Origin: Protula sp. h YS-2021
Taxonomy: Eukaryota > Annelida > Polychaeta > Sabellida > Serpulidae
Assembly: GCA_949752745.1 (NCBI GenBank)
Contig: OX457034.1
Location: forward strand, 32,159,544-32,223,543
DNA: 64,000 bases
Reading direction: 5' to 3'
Made by a program: the position numbers and the translations under genes. How positions within the stretch are numbered: the first letter of the stretch is position 1; the number at the start of each line of letters is the position of its first letter. The notes under the pieces were generated by a model that saw nothing but the letters and a program-made list of their open reading frames with translations, was not told where the DNA came from and did not search any database. This document shows positions 12,304 through 25,600 of the stretch, piece by piece.

Positions 12304-12570
12304 CGTCAGGCTTCTGGCAGCAAGCCATAATATATATCCTGCACTGCACGCTTCACTTTTTGTTTTTTTTACCTTTGATTATGTTTTATTTTATCCAAGA
12401 GGTAGGTTATTGTTTCTACTTCATACAAAACTTATGCAAGATTTAATCATATTTTATTGCTGGTGCATGCACATAGAAGGCTCTAGAATATGCACAACAG
12501 TATTCCACACTCCTCTAGTATCGCTTGTTCAATGCTCTTTCAATCCAACTGGACAATCAAAAGCTGTGCG

Positions 12571-12608
12571 TCTCACACTTCTTGATCTCTCTCACACTGC
12601 TTGATCTC
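12571..12608. repeat. 19-bp tandem duplication (L unit 9)
   Basis: tctcacacttcttgatctc (12571-12589) is followed immediately by tctcacactgcttgatctc (12590-12608); 18 of 19 bases match. It lies just upstream of the ATG at 12616 and is present in all eight L units. Confidence 0.85.
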
Positions 12609-12615
12609 TTCAATC

Positions 12616-12720
12616 ATGGCATTCTACCTACGTCAGTTGCAGAGTTACTTCGGGATTGAAGGCACAGAGTACGATCGTTGTACCTTACTAAGATCGAGGA
12701 TGTATATTCAGACACCGTAA
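12616..12720 (+). CDS. Unrecognised 34-codon open frame, possible first-exon or exapted fragment (L unit 9)
   Basis: The frame runs from atcATGG, a fair start context, to TAA. It begins MAFYLRQLQSYFGIEG and ends IQTP, with a mixed, protein-like composition. It has no signal peptide or membrane segment. The pattern of aromatic and hydrophobic residues near LRQLQSYFGIEG vaguely resembles the N-terminal part of retrotransposon Gag proteins, which is a weak impression only. It lies about 310 bp downstream of the TATA-like motif of the island. It is intact in all eight L units, but the L units are nearly identical, so that says little about selection. No good splice donor joins it to a further exon. 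A chance frame is quite likely. Confidence 0.2.
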   Translation: MAFYLRQLQSYFGIEGTEYDRCTLLRSRMYIQTP

Positions 12721-13279
12721 TATCATACTGAATTTTACTTCAGGTTTTAAACAAATATTAAGTAGTCTTAAAACTGTTTGATTTTACATACACCGTTTAT
12801 AAGAGAATGACATTGAAGCATTAACTTTGGCCATTTTTTCTATCTTAAACCATTTCAAAGAGAATAAAATACTCAGACAAAAGTACAGATGCTCAATAAT
12901 CTTTCAGATCAAGGCAGATCGATGAACTTTCTAAAATACATAAACCTATTTTATTGCTAAACATTAAAATATCTGCAATAAAGAAAATTTTAATGGTTAT
13001 AAAAGTAAGATTGTAATGTGTGGATAAGTTTGTACAGTGTAGCTAAAGTGAAAAGGTGGTAGTAGAATTTGCAAAGTGGGGATACCTGCTTGACCTCTTC
13101 CGAGGATCATAATTTTAAAACTGATCTATGTGAAAATAAAAGAAGAAAGTTAATTTTCCTTGGAAAATAATAAAAAGTCAAATATATTGTACTTGCGATT
13201 GAAGAAAAATGGGCACGGTTGGGGAGAGGAAGAGCAAAGGAAGACGGATGTATGTAAATGTCTTGAGTAATAATGTGAA
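12721..13279. other. A+T-rich right part of the extra DNA (L unit 9)
   Basis: No gene or RNA is recognised. It contains scattered aataaa-like motifs and a T run after ggcca that is 6 long in units 9, 10, 18 and 30 and 9 long in units 34, 35, 36 and 38. It also holds subfamily markers: aaacaaatatt versus aaacaagtatt, and cctattttatt versus cctactttatt. It ends at the junction with S sequence, gtgaa|atagtg. Confidence 0.6.
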
Positions 13280-14625
13280 ATAGTGAAAGTGGTTAATTTG
13301 GTGGATAGGTTAAATTTTGAAAGTGGAATATCTTTAAAAGTATTGGTGATAGAGAGACGGGGATTTGACGAGGTGATATGGCGAATATGAATTATGTATG
13401 ATCCAGTAGTGTTTTTAGGCCATTCTGAGCCCTTTAAATTGCACTTTTACAAAGGCAAAGTTTTCTACAGGCGAGTGTTAAATGAATGGTTTTAAGAACA
13501 GCGAGATAGTTTTTTTATAAATAGATTTGTCTATTTCTTAGTGATTGGATGAATGATCAGATCAGTCCTGGAAAAAACTTCACAATAACTATGTAACTGT
13601 TTGATATATTTTTTTAAAGTAAACCTTTGTAACCATATACATCCTTCATGTTACCAGTTACCAATACAAATATATGTAATGTAAGAAGCTACTAAATTTC
13701 AACTTACAATTTAGATGTTTTCAGCATTTTATTTACAGTAGACTTTGTAAACCTAAATAATTAAAATGTACTTCTATTTCCAGCCGAGTGTGAGATGTGA
13801 GAAATAATTCTGGGGTTACGGTATATACCGCCAACAACTGGAAAAATAAAAATAAATCAAGGGGTAATGTCATTGAATGTGTGATTTGTTTTAAGAACTA
13901 CAAAAAGATGTATGTATTCCATAGGTAAAAATTGTAATTTATTTCTGCATACAAACAATATGTATTTGCACCAATTATCAACTCTAAAGAAATCAGGTAT
14001 TACACATATACCACCGACAAAAATGAAAATCCTGTGACTTTCTCAGTGAATTTGTGATATGGTTCAAGAGTTAGAAAGGAATGTATGTATACCTTTAGTA
14101 AAATTTGAACTTTATTTCTGGATACAAGCAATCGGTAGCTGCAACAAGTATCAACAGAAACAAATCACCAGAAAACATTGATGTAAAAATTCAAAGGTCC
14201 AGTACATAATACGGCATATCCTCGTCTCGGACATTTGTCGTTGTCATGTATCTGCGCCGTATGTCGAATTATGCTGACACAGTTGACGCCCCACTCTAGC
14301 GCTATTACTCTTATATTTATGACTTCCTTAAAATCTAAGCGGTTATTGTTGCAAGATCAAAGATTTCAATTTAGTTCGTTCGTTGCATAGACTGCACATC
14401 CTAGCTTTTATTTTAGTGTTAATGCATGTTTAACTGGCCAGTCGTTAACTGGTCAACCGTCAATGATGGATAATGGATTTACAGACATGTCTTGTTATAT
14501 TTTCCATGTTGATCAAACCAACACAGGTTAAACAAGACCCAAACAGTCTGAGAAATCTGATAGATTCACAGCAGGTTATATACAATTCCAGTGACATTGA
14601 AAAATGGTGTGTAAAATTACTGATA

Positions 14626-14956
14626 GAGAATTGAATTGGATAGAGCATTGGTTGGGTAAGCCGAAGGTCCCGAGTTCGACTCCAGCTCGGGGCGGCATGC
14701 AGGGAATTGACATTTGCTCAAATTGCCTTGGCTAAGCAAATACAGTAGATAAGATCACCTATGAAGGAATTTAAAGTTGACGCCCACTTAGCGTTTCAGC
14801 CATCACTTAAAAAACATTTTAGAAAGAAGTTAGTTTGGGCATCGTCCAATGACTTTCTTTATTTGAGTTGCCAAAGTCAATAAAATTATTTATTTTTAAA
14901 CGATCAAAAGTTTCAGGGAGTGAACTCTGTAAAAAAAAAAAAAAAAAAAAAAAAAA
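14626..14956 (+). mobile_element. SINE-like element (L unit 10)
   Basis: Copy of the element described in unit 9, with the same head (ggttgggtaagcc form) and an uninterrupted tail of 26 A. Confidence 0.55.
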
Positions 14957-15222
14957 CATAGGTTTTGCCTGTAACACTTTGGTCCCTTTTTATTCTATAT
15001 TGATATTGAATGTTTCAAGTCAAACCGTAAACAAGAAGAAAAAAGTGTAAGCAACGCCTGTTTTGAAAGATTTACAATAAAGCAATAAATGTTGCAATCA
15101 CTCACTTTTTCCCACACCACAATCCAATTCAGATGGGAAGGTATGTAGTTTATAAACAGGCTCGAGCATCCATACAGATAGTGCTGTGCAGGTTATGGCA
15201 GTAATACAGTTGGCTGAAAGTT

Positions 15223-15401
15223 GGCTCGGGAGTGCGAGGGCGTAAGCGTTCCGGTGTTCTTCGGGACCCGGTGGATCGAGCTGGAACTCGGCTGTAGAAA
15301 GGCGAAAGGCGGCGTAAAACCCGCCCGGTATGCCGAAGCCCCGCCACTGACCAATGCACACTGTGGTTGATCATTGACGGTGGCTGGGGTGGCCGTATAT
15401 A
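15223..15401. promoter_or_regulatory. CpG island with CCAAT/TATA-like motifs (L unit 10)
   Basis: Same sequence as the island of unit 9, ending at tatata 15396-15401. Confidence 0.35.
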
Positions 15402-15713
15402 CGTCAGGCTTCTGGCAGCAAGCCATAATATATATCCTGCACTGCACGCTTCACTTTTTGTTTTTTTTACCTTTGATTATGTTTTATTTTATCCAAGAGG
15501 TAGGTTATTGTTTCTACTTCATACAAAACTTATGCAAGATTTAATCATATTTTATTGCTGGTGCATGCACATAGAAGGCTCTAGAATATGCACAACAGTA
15601 TTCCACACTCCTCTAGTATCGCTTGTTCAATGCTCTTTCAATCCAACTGGACAATCAAAAGCTGTGCGTCTCACACTTCTTGATCTCTCTCACACTGCTT
15701 GATCTCTTCAATC

Positions 15714-15818
15714 ATGGCATTCTACCTACGTCAGTTGCAGAGTTACTTCGGGATTGAAGGCACAGAGTACGATCGTTGTACCTTACTAAGATCGAGGATG
15801 TATATTCAGACACCGTAA
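15714..15818 (+). CDS. 34-codon open frame (L unit 10)
   Basis: Identical frame to 12616-12720, with the same start context and TAA stop. Function unknown and coding status doubtful. Confidence 0.18.
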   Translation: MAFYLRQLQSYFGIEGTEYDRCTLLRSRMYIQTP

Positions 15819-16647
15819 TATCATACTGAATTTTACTTCAGGTTTTAAACAAATATTAAGTAGTCTTAAAACTGTTTGATTTTACATACACCGTTTATAA
15901 GAGAATGACATTGAAGCATTAACTTTGGCCATTTTTTCTATCTTAAACCATTTCAAAGAGAATAAAATACTCAGACAAAAGTACAGATGCTCAATAATCT
16001 TTCAGATCAAGGCAGATCGATGAACTTTCTAAAATACATAAACCTATTTTATTGCTAAACATTAAAATATCTGCAATAAAGAAAATTTTAATGGTTATAA
16101 AAGTAAGATTGTAATGTGTGGATAAGTTTGTACAGTGTAGCTAAAGTGAAAAGGTGGTAGTAGAATTTGCAAAGTGGGGATACCTGCTTGACCTCTTCCG
16201 AGGATCATAATTTTAAAACTGATCTATGTGAAAATAAAAGAAGAAAGTTAATTTTCCTTGGAAAATAATAAAAAGTCAAATATATTGTACTTGCGATTGA
16301 AGAAAAATGGGCACGGTTGGGGAGAGGAAGAGCAAAGGAAGACGGATGTATGTAAATGTCTTGAGTAATAATGTGAAATAGTGAAAGTGGTTAATTTGGT
16401 GGATAGGTTAAATTTTGAAAGTGGAATATCTTTAAAAGTATTGGTGATAGAGAGACGGGGATTTGACGAGGTGATATGGCGAATATGAATTATGTATGAT
16501 CCAGTAGTGTTTTTAGGCCATTCTGAGCCCTTTAAATTGCACTTTTACAAAGGCAAAGTTTTCTACAGGCGAGTGTTAAATGAATGGTTTTAAGAACAGC
16601 GAGATAGTTTTTTTATAAATAGATTTGTCTATTTCTTAGTGATTGGA

Positions 16648-19600
16648 TGAATGATCAGATCAGTCCTGGAAAAAACTTCACAATAACTATGTAACTGTTT
16701 GATATATTTTTTTAAAGTAAACCTTTGTAACCATATACATCCTTCATGTTACCAGTTACCAATACAAATATATGTAATGTAAGAAGCTACTAAATTTCAA
16801 CTTACAATTTAGATGTTTTCAGCATTTTATTTACAGTAGACTTTGTAAACCTAAATAATTAAAATGTACTTCTATTTCCAGCCGAGTGTGAGATGTGAGA
16901 AATAATTCTGGGGTTACGGTATATACCGCCAACAACTGGAAAAATAAAAATAAATCAAGGGGTAATGTCATTGAATGTGTGATTTGTTTTAAGAACTACA
17001 AAAAGATGTATGTATTCCATAGGTAAAAATTGTAATTTATTTCTGCATACAAACAATATGTATTTGCACCAATTATCAACTCTAAAGAAATCAGGTATTA
17101 CACATATACCACCGACAAAAATGAAAATCCTGTGACTTTCTCAGTGAATTTGTGATATGGTTCAAGAGTTAGAAAGGAATGTATGTATACCTTTAGTAAA
17201 ATTTGAACTTTATTTCTGGATACAAGCAATCGGTAGCTGCAACAAGTATCAACAGAAACAAATCACCAGAAAACATTGATGTAAAAATTCAAAGGTCCAG
17301 TACATAATACGGCATATCCTCGTCTCGGACATTTGTCGTTGTCATGTATCTGCGCCGTATGTCGAATTATGCTGACACAGTTGACGCCCCACTCTAGCGC
17401 TATTACTCTTATATTTATGACTTCCTTAAAATCTAAGCGGTTATTGTTGCAAGATCAAAGATTTCAATTTAGTTCGTTCGTTGCATAGACTGCACATCCT
17501 AGCTTTTATTTTAGTGTTAATGCATGTTTAACTTGCCAGTCGTTAACTGGTCAACCGTCAATGATGGATAATGGATTTACAGACATGTCTTGTTATATTT
17601 TCCATGTTGATCAAACCAACACAGGTTAAACAAGACCCAAACAGTCTGAGAAATCTGATAGATTCACAGCAGGTTATATACAAATAGTGAAAATGGTTAA
17701 TTTGGTGGATACGTTAAATTTTGAAAGTGGAATATCTTTAAAAGTATTGGTGATAGAGAGACGGGGATTTGACGAGGTGATATGGCGAATATGAATTATG
17801 TATGATCCAGTAGTGTTTTTAGGCCATTCTGAGCCCTTTAAATTGCACTTTTACAAAGGCAAAGTTTTCTACAGGCGAGTGTTAAATGAATGGTTTTAAG
17901 AACAGCGAGATAGTTTTTTTATAAATAGATTTGTCTATTTCTTAGTGATTGGATGAATGATCAGATCAGTCCTGGAAAAAACTTCACAATAACTATGTAA
18001 CTGTTTGATATATTTTTTTAAAGTAAACCTTTGTAACCATATACATCCTTCATGTTACCAGTTACCAATACAAATATATGTAATGTAAGAAGCTACTAAA
18101 TTTCAACTTACAATTTAGATGTTTTCAGCATTTTATTTACAGTAGACTTTGTAAACCTAAATAATTAAAATGTACTTCTATTTCCAGCCGAGTGTGAGAT
18201 GTGAGAAATAATTCTGGGGTTACGGTATATACCGCCAACAACTGGAAAAATAAAAATAAATCAAGGGGTAATGTCATTGAATGTGTGATTTGTTTTAAGA
18301 ACTACAAAAAGATGTATGTATTCCATAGGTAAAAATTGTAATTTATTTCTGCATACAAACAATATGTATTTGCACCAATTATCAACTCTAAAGAAATCAG
18401 GTATTACACATATACCACCGACAAAAATGAAAATCCTGTGACTTTCTCAGTGAATTTGTGATATGGTTCAAGAGTTAGAAAGGAATGTATGTATACCTTT
18501 AGTAAAATTTGAACTTTATTTCTGGATACAAGCAATCGGTAGCTGCAACAAGTATCAACAGAAACAAATCACCAGAAAACATTGATGTAAAAATTCAAAG
18601 GTCCAGTACATAATACGGCATATCCTCGTCTCGGACATTTGTCGTTGTCATGTATCTGCGCCGTATGTCGAATTATGCTGACACAGTTGACGCCCCACTC
18701 TAGCGCTATTACTCTTATATTTATGACTTCCTTAAAATCTAAGCGGTTATTGTTGCAAGATCAAAGATTTCAATTTAGTTCGTTCGTTGCATAGACTGCA
18801 CATCCTAGCTTTTATTTTAGTGTTAATGCATGTTTAACTTGCCAGTCGTTAACTGGTCAACCGTCAATGATGGATAATGGATTTACAGACATGTCTTGTT
18901 ATATTTTCCATGTTGATCAAACCAACACAGGTTAAACAAGACCCAAACAGTCTGAGAAATCTGATAGATTCACAGCAGGTTATATACAAATAGTGAAAAT
19001 GGTTAATTTGGTGGATACGTTAAATTTTGAAAGTGGAATATCTTTAAAAGTATTGGTGATAGAGAGACGGGGATTTGACGAGGTGATATGGCGAATATGA
19101 ATTATGTATGATCCAGTAGTGTTTTTAGGCCATTCTGAGCCCTTTAAATTGCACTTTTACAAAGGCAAAGTTTTCTACAGGCGAGTGTTAAATGAATGGT
19201 TTTAAGAACAGCGAGATAGTTTTTTTATAAATAGATTTGTCTATTTCTTAGTGATTGGATGAATGATCAGATCAGTCCTGGAAAAAACTTCACAATAACT
19301 ATGTAACTGTTTGATATATTTTTTTAAAGTAAACCTTTGTAACCATATACATCCTTCATGTTACCAGTTACCAATACAAATATATGTAATGTAAGAAGCT
19401 ACTAAATTTCAACTTACAATTTAGATGTTTTCAGCATTTTATTTACAGTAGACTTTGTAAACCTAAATAATTAAAATGTACTTCTATTTCCAGCCGAGTG
19501 TGAGATGTGAGAAATAATTCTGGGGTTACGGTATATACCGCCAACAACTGGAAAAATAAAAATAAATCAAGGGGTAATGTCATTGAATGTGTGATTTGTT

Positions 19601-22600
19601 TTAAGAACTACAAAAAGATGTATGTATTCCATAGGTAAAAATTGTAATTTATTTCTGCATACAAACAATATGTATTTGCACCAATTATCAACTCTAAAGA
19701 AATCAGGTATTACACATATACCACCGACAAAAATGAAAATCCTGTGACTTTCTCAGTGAATTTGTGATATGGTTCAAGAGTTAGAAAGGAATGTATGTAT
19801 ACCTTTAGTAAAATTTGAACTTTATTTCTGGATACAAGCAATCGGTAGCTGCAACAAGTATCAACAGAAACAAATCACCAGAAAACATTGATGTAAAAAT
19901 TCAAAGGTCCAGTACATAATACGGCATATCCTCGTCTCGGACATTTGTCGTTGTCATGTATCTGCGCCGTATGTCGAATTATGCTGACACAGTTGACGCC
20001 CCACTCTAGCGCTATTACTCTTATATTTATGACTTCCTTAAAATCTAAGCGGTTATTGTTGCAAGATCAAAGATTTCAATTTAGTTCGTTCGTTGCATAG
20101 ACTGCACATCCTAGCTTTTATTTTAGTGTTAATGCATGTTTAACTTGCCAGTCGTTAACTGGTCAACCGTCAATGATGGATAATGGATTTACAGACATGT
20201 CTTGTTATATTTTCCATGTTGATCAAACCAACACAGGTTAAACAAGACCCAAACAGTCTGAGAAATCTGATAGATTCACAGCAGGTTATATACAAATAGT
20301 GAAAATGGTTAATTTGGTGGATACGTTAAATTTTGAAAGTGGAATATCTTTAAAAGTATTGGTGATAGAGAGACGGGGATTTGACGAGGTGATATGGCGA
20401 ATATGAATTATGTATGATCCAGTAGTGTTTTTAGGCCATTCTGAGCCCTTTAAATTGCACTTTTACAAAGGCAAAGTTTTCTACAGGCGAGTGTTAAATG
20501 AATGGTTTTAAGAACAGCGAGATAGTTTGTTTATAAATAGATTTGTCTATTTCTTAGTGATTGGATGAATGATCAGATCAGTCCTGGAAAAAACTTCACA
20601 ATAACTATGTAACTGTTTGATATATTTTTTTAAAGTAAACCTTTGTAACCATATACATCCTTCATGTTACCAGTTACCAATACAAATATATGTAATGTAA
20701 GAAGCTACTAAATTTCAACTTACAATTTAGATGTTTTCAGCATTTTATTTACAGTAGACTTTGTAAACCTAAATAATTAAAATGTACTTCTATTTCCAGC
20801 CGAGTGTGAGATGTGAGAAATAATTCTGGGGTTACGGTATATACCGCCAACAACTGGAAAAATAAAAATAAATCAAGGGGTAATGTCATTGAATGTGTGA
20901 TTTGTTTTAAGAACTACAAAAAGATGTATGTATTCCATAGGTAAAAATTGTAATTTATTTCTGCATACAAACAATATGTATTTGCACCAATTATCAACTC
21001 TAAAGAAATCAGGTATTACACATATACCACCGACAAAAATGAAAATCCTGTGACTTTCTCAGTGAATTTGTGATATGGTTCAAGAGTTAGAAAGGAATGT
21101 ATGTATACCTTTAGTAAAATTTGAACTTTATTTCTGGATACAAGCAATCGGTAGCTGCAACAAGTATCAACAGAAACAAATCACCAGAAAACATTGATGT
21201 AAAAATTCAAAGGTCCAGTACATAATACGGCATATCCTCGTCTCGGACATTTGTCGTTGTCATGTATCTGCGCCGTATGTCGAATTATGCTGACACAGTT
21301 GACGCCCCACTCTAGCGCTATTACTCTTATATTTATGACTTCCTTAAAATCTAAGCGGTTATTGTTGCAAGATCAAAGATTTCAATTTAGTTCGTTCGTT
21401 GCATAGACTGCACATCCTAGCTTTTATTTTAGTGTTAATGCATGTTTAACTTGCCAGTCGTTAACTGGTCAACCGTCAATGATGGATAATGGATTTACAG
21501 ACATGTCTTGTTATATTTTCCATGTTGATCAAACCAACACAGGTTAAACAAGACCCAAACAGTCTGAGAAATCTGATAGATTCACAGCAGGTTATATACA
21601 AATAGTGAAAATGGTTAATTTGGTGGATACGTTAAATTTTGAAAGTGGAATATCTTTAAAAGTATTGGTGATAGAGAGACGGGGATTTGACGAGGTGATA
21701 TGGCGAATATGAATTATGTATGATCCAGTAGTGTTTTTAGGCCATTCTGAGCCCTTTAAATTGCACTTTTACAAAGGCAAAGTTTTCTACAGGCGAGTGT
21801 TAAATGAATGGTTTTAAGAACAGCGAGATAGTTTTTTTATAAATAGATTTGTCTATTTCTTAGTGATTGGATGAATGATCAGATCAGTCCTGGAAAAAAC
21901 TTCACAATAACTATGTAACTGTTTGATATATTTTTTTAAAGTAAACCTTTGTAACCATATACATCCTTCATGTTACCAGTTACCAATACAAATATATGTA
22001 ATGTAAGAAGCTACTAAATTTCAACTTACAATTTAGATGTTTTCAGCATTTTATTTACAGTAGACTTTGTAAACCTAAATAATTAAAATGTACTTCTATT
22101 TCCAGCCGAGTGTGAGATGTGAGAAATAATTCTGGGGTTACGGTATATACCGCCAACAACTGGAAAAATAAAAATAAATCAAGGGGTAATGTCATTGAAT
22201 GTGTGATTTGTTTTAAGAACTACAAAAAGATGTATGTATTCCATAGGTAAAAATTGTAATTTATTTCTGCATACAAACAATATGTATTTGCACCAATTAT
22301 CAACTCTAAAGAAATCAGGTATTACACATATACCACCGACAAAAATGAAAATCCTGTGACTTTCTCAGTGAATTTGTGATATGGTTCAAGAGTTAGAAAG
22401 GAATGTATGTATACCTTTAGTAAAATTTGAACTTTATTTCTGGATACAAGCAATCGGTAGCTGCAACAAGTATCAACAGAAACAAATCACCAGAAAACAT
22501 TGATGTAAAAATTCAAAGGTCCAGTACATAATACGGCATATCCTCGTCTCGGACATTTGTCGTTGTCATGTATCTGCGCCGTATGTCGAATTATGCTGAC

Positions 22601-25600
22601 ACAGTTGACGCCCCACTCTAGCGCTATTACTCTTATATTTATGACTTCCTTAAAATCTAAGCGGTTATTGTTGCAAGATCAAAGATTTCAATTTAGTTCG
22701 TTCGTTGCATAGACTGCACATCCTAGCTTTTATTTTAGTGTTAATGCATGTTTAACTTGCCAGTCGTTAACTGGTCAACCGTCAATGATGGATAATGGAT
22801 TTACAGACATGTCTTGTTATATTTTCCATGTTGATCAAACCAACACAGGTTAAACAAGACCCAAACAGTCTGAGAAATCTGATAGATTCACAGCAGGTTA
22901 TATACAAATAGTGAAAATGGTTAATTTGGTGGATACGTTAAATTTTGAAAGTGGAATATCTTTAAAAGTATTGGTGATAGAGAGACGGGGATTTGACGAG
23001 GTGATATGGCGAATATGAATTATGTATGATCCAGTAGTGTTTTTAGGCCATTCTGAGCCCTTTAAATTGCACTTTTACAAAGGCAAAGTTTTCTACAGGC
23101 GAGTGTTAAATGAATGGTTTTAAGAACAGCGAGATAGTTTTTTTATAAATAGATTTGTCTATTTCTTAGTGATTGGATGAATGATCAGATCAGTCCTGGA
23201 AAAAACTTCACAATAACTATGTAACTGTTTGATATATTTTTTTTAAGTAAACCTTTGTAACCATATACATCCTTCATGTTACCAGTTACCAATACAAATA
23301 TATGTAATGTAAGAAGCTACTAAATTTCAACTTACAATTTAGATGTTTTCAGCATTTTATTTACAGTAGACTTTGTAAACCTAAATAATTAAAATGTACT
23401 TCTATTTCCAGCCGAGTGTGAGATGTGAGAAATAATTCTGGGGTTACGGTATATACCGCCAACAACTGGAAAAATAAAAATAAATCAAGGGGTAATGTCA
23501 TTGAATGTGTGATTTGTTTTAAGAACTACAAAAAGATGTATGTATTCCATAGGTAAAAATTGTAATTTATTTCTGCATACAAACAATATGTATTTGCACC
23601 AATTATCAACTCTAAAGAAATCAGGTATTACACATATACCACCGACAAAAATGAAAATCCTGTGACTTTCTCAGTGAATTTGTGATATGGTTCAAGAGTT
23701 AGAAAGGAATGTATGTATACCTTTAGTAAAATTTGAACTTTATTTCTGGATACAAGCAATCGGTAGCTGCAACAAGTATCAACAGAAACAAATCACCAGA
23801 AAACATTGATGTAAAAATTCAAAGGTCCAGTACATAATACGGCATATCCTCGTCTCGGACATTTGTCGTTGTCATGTATCTGCGCCGTATGTCGAATTAT
23901 GCTGACACAGTTGACGCCCCACTCTAGCGCTATTACTCTTATATTTATGACTTCCTTAAAATCTAAGCGGTTATTGTTGCAAGATCAAAGATTTCAATTT
24001 AGTTCGTTCGTTGCATAGACTGCACATCCTAGCTTTTATTTTAGTGTTAATGCATGTTTAACTTGCCAGTCGTTAACTGGTCAACCGTCAATGATGGATA
24101 ATGGATTTACAGACATGTCTTGTTATATTTTCCATGTTGATCAAACCAACACAGGTTAAACAAGACCCAAACAGTCTGAGAAATCTGATAGATTCACAGC
24201 AGGTTATATACAAATAGTGAAAATGGTTAATTTGGTGGATACGTTAAATTTTGAAAGTGGAATATCTTTAAAAGTATTGGTGATAGAGAGACGGGGATTT
24301 GACGAGGTGATATGGCGAATATGAATTATGTATGATCCAGTAGTGTTTTTAGGCCATTCTGAGCCCTTTAAATTGCACTTTTACAAAGGCAAAGTTTTCT
24401 ACAGGCGAGTGTTAAATGAATGGTTTTAAGAACAGCGAGATAGTTTTTTTATAAATAGATTTGTCTATTTCTTAGTGATTGGATGAATGATCAGATCAGT
24501 CCTGGAAAAAACTTCACAATAACTATGTAACTGTTTGATATATTTTTTTAAAGTAAACCTTTGTAACCATATACATCCTTCATGTTACCAGTTACCAATA
24601 CAAATATATGTAATGTAAGAAGCTACTAAATTTCAACTTACAATTTAGATGTTTTCAGCATTTTATTTACAGTAGACTTTGTAAACCTAAATAATTAAAA
24701 TGTACTTCTATTTCCAGCCGAGTGTGAGATGTGAGAAATAATTCTGGGGTTACGGTATATACCGCCAACAACTGGAAAAATAAAAATAAATCAAGGGGTA
24801 ATGTCATTGAATGTGTGATTTGTTTTAAGAACTACAAAAAGATGTATGTATTCCATAGGTAAAAATTGTAATTTATTTCTGCATACAAACAATATGTATT
24901 TGCACCAATTATCAACTCTAAAGAAATCAGGTATTACACATATACCACCGACAAAAATGAAAATCCTGTGACTTTCTCAGTGAATTTGTGATATGGTTCA
25001 AGAGTTAGAAAGGAATGTATGTATACCTTTAGTAAAATTTGAACTTTATTTCTGGATACAAGCAATCGGTAGCTGCAACAAGTATCAACAGAAACAAATC
25101 ACCAGAAAACATTGATGTAAAAATTCAAAGGTCCAGTACATAATACGGCATATCCTCGTCTCGGACATTTGTCGTTGTCATGTATCTGCGCCGTATGTCG
25201 AATTATGCTGACACAGTTGACGCCCCACTCTAGCGCTATTACTCTTATATTTATGACTTCCTTAAAATCTAAGCGGTTATTGTTGCAAGATCAAAGATTT
25301 CAATTTAGTTCGTTCGTTGCATAGACTGCACATCCTAGCTTTTATTTTAGTGTTAATGCATGTTTAACTTGCCAGTCGTTAACTGGTCAACCGTCAATGA
25401 TGGATAATGGATTTACAGACATGTCTTGTTATATTTTCCATGTTGATCAAACCAACACAGGTTAAACAAGACCCAAACAGTCTGAGAAATCTGATAGATT
25501 CACAGCAGGTTATATACAAATAGTGAAAAAGGTTAATTTGGTGGATACGTTAAATTTTGAAAGTGGAATATCTTTAAAAGTATTGGTGATAGAGAGACGG

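Larger units (their letters stand above)
10449..13549. repeat. L unit 9 (3101 bp; extra DNA at 11485-13279)
   Basis: The first 1036 and last 270 bases match an S unit; 1795 bases of extra sequence lie between. It has the longest A tail (29) of all L units. It shares T at unit position 371 (10819) only with S unit 6, three units to its left. It shares caataaagcaata with unit 10, where other L units have caatgcagcaata. Bases next to the extra DNA are gtgaaagtgg and ggataggtt, against gtgaaaatgg and ggatacgtt in S units. Confidence 0.96.
13550..16647. repeat. L unit 10 (3098 bp; extra DNA at 14586-16377)
   Basis: Adjacent to unit 9 and its closest relative: it shares the caataaagcaata marker seen nowhere else, and differs mainly by a 26-base A tail and caataaatg in place of caataagtg. 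The pair looks like a recent 3.1-kb tandem duplication. It keeps G at unit position 887, the last unit to do so before the block of units 11-29. Confidence 0.96.

Noticed and set aside
12000..12349. Three overlapping reverse-strand frames of 74-87 codons (and their copies in each L unit)
   Set aside because: All three reverse frames are open across the same G+C-rich island, which is expected from low stop-codon density there. None resembles a known protein and they cannot all be coding.
12269..12604. 109-111 codon plus-strand frame through the island and leader
   Set aside because: The variable T run near 12363 shifts this frame between L units, so its N-terminal part differs or is lost (as in unit 30). 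It begins at a non-ATG codon in unit 9, and its composition reflects TATA and T-rich DNA.
13040..13085. Similarity between ggtggtagtagaatttgcaa and ggtggataggttaaattttg at the right junction, as a second internal duplication
   Set aside because: Matching blocks are short and need several gaps in low-complexity sequence; not distinguishable from chance by eye.
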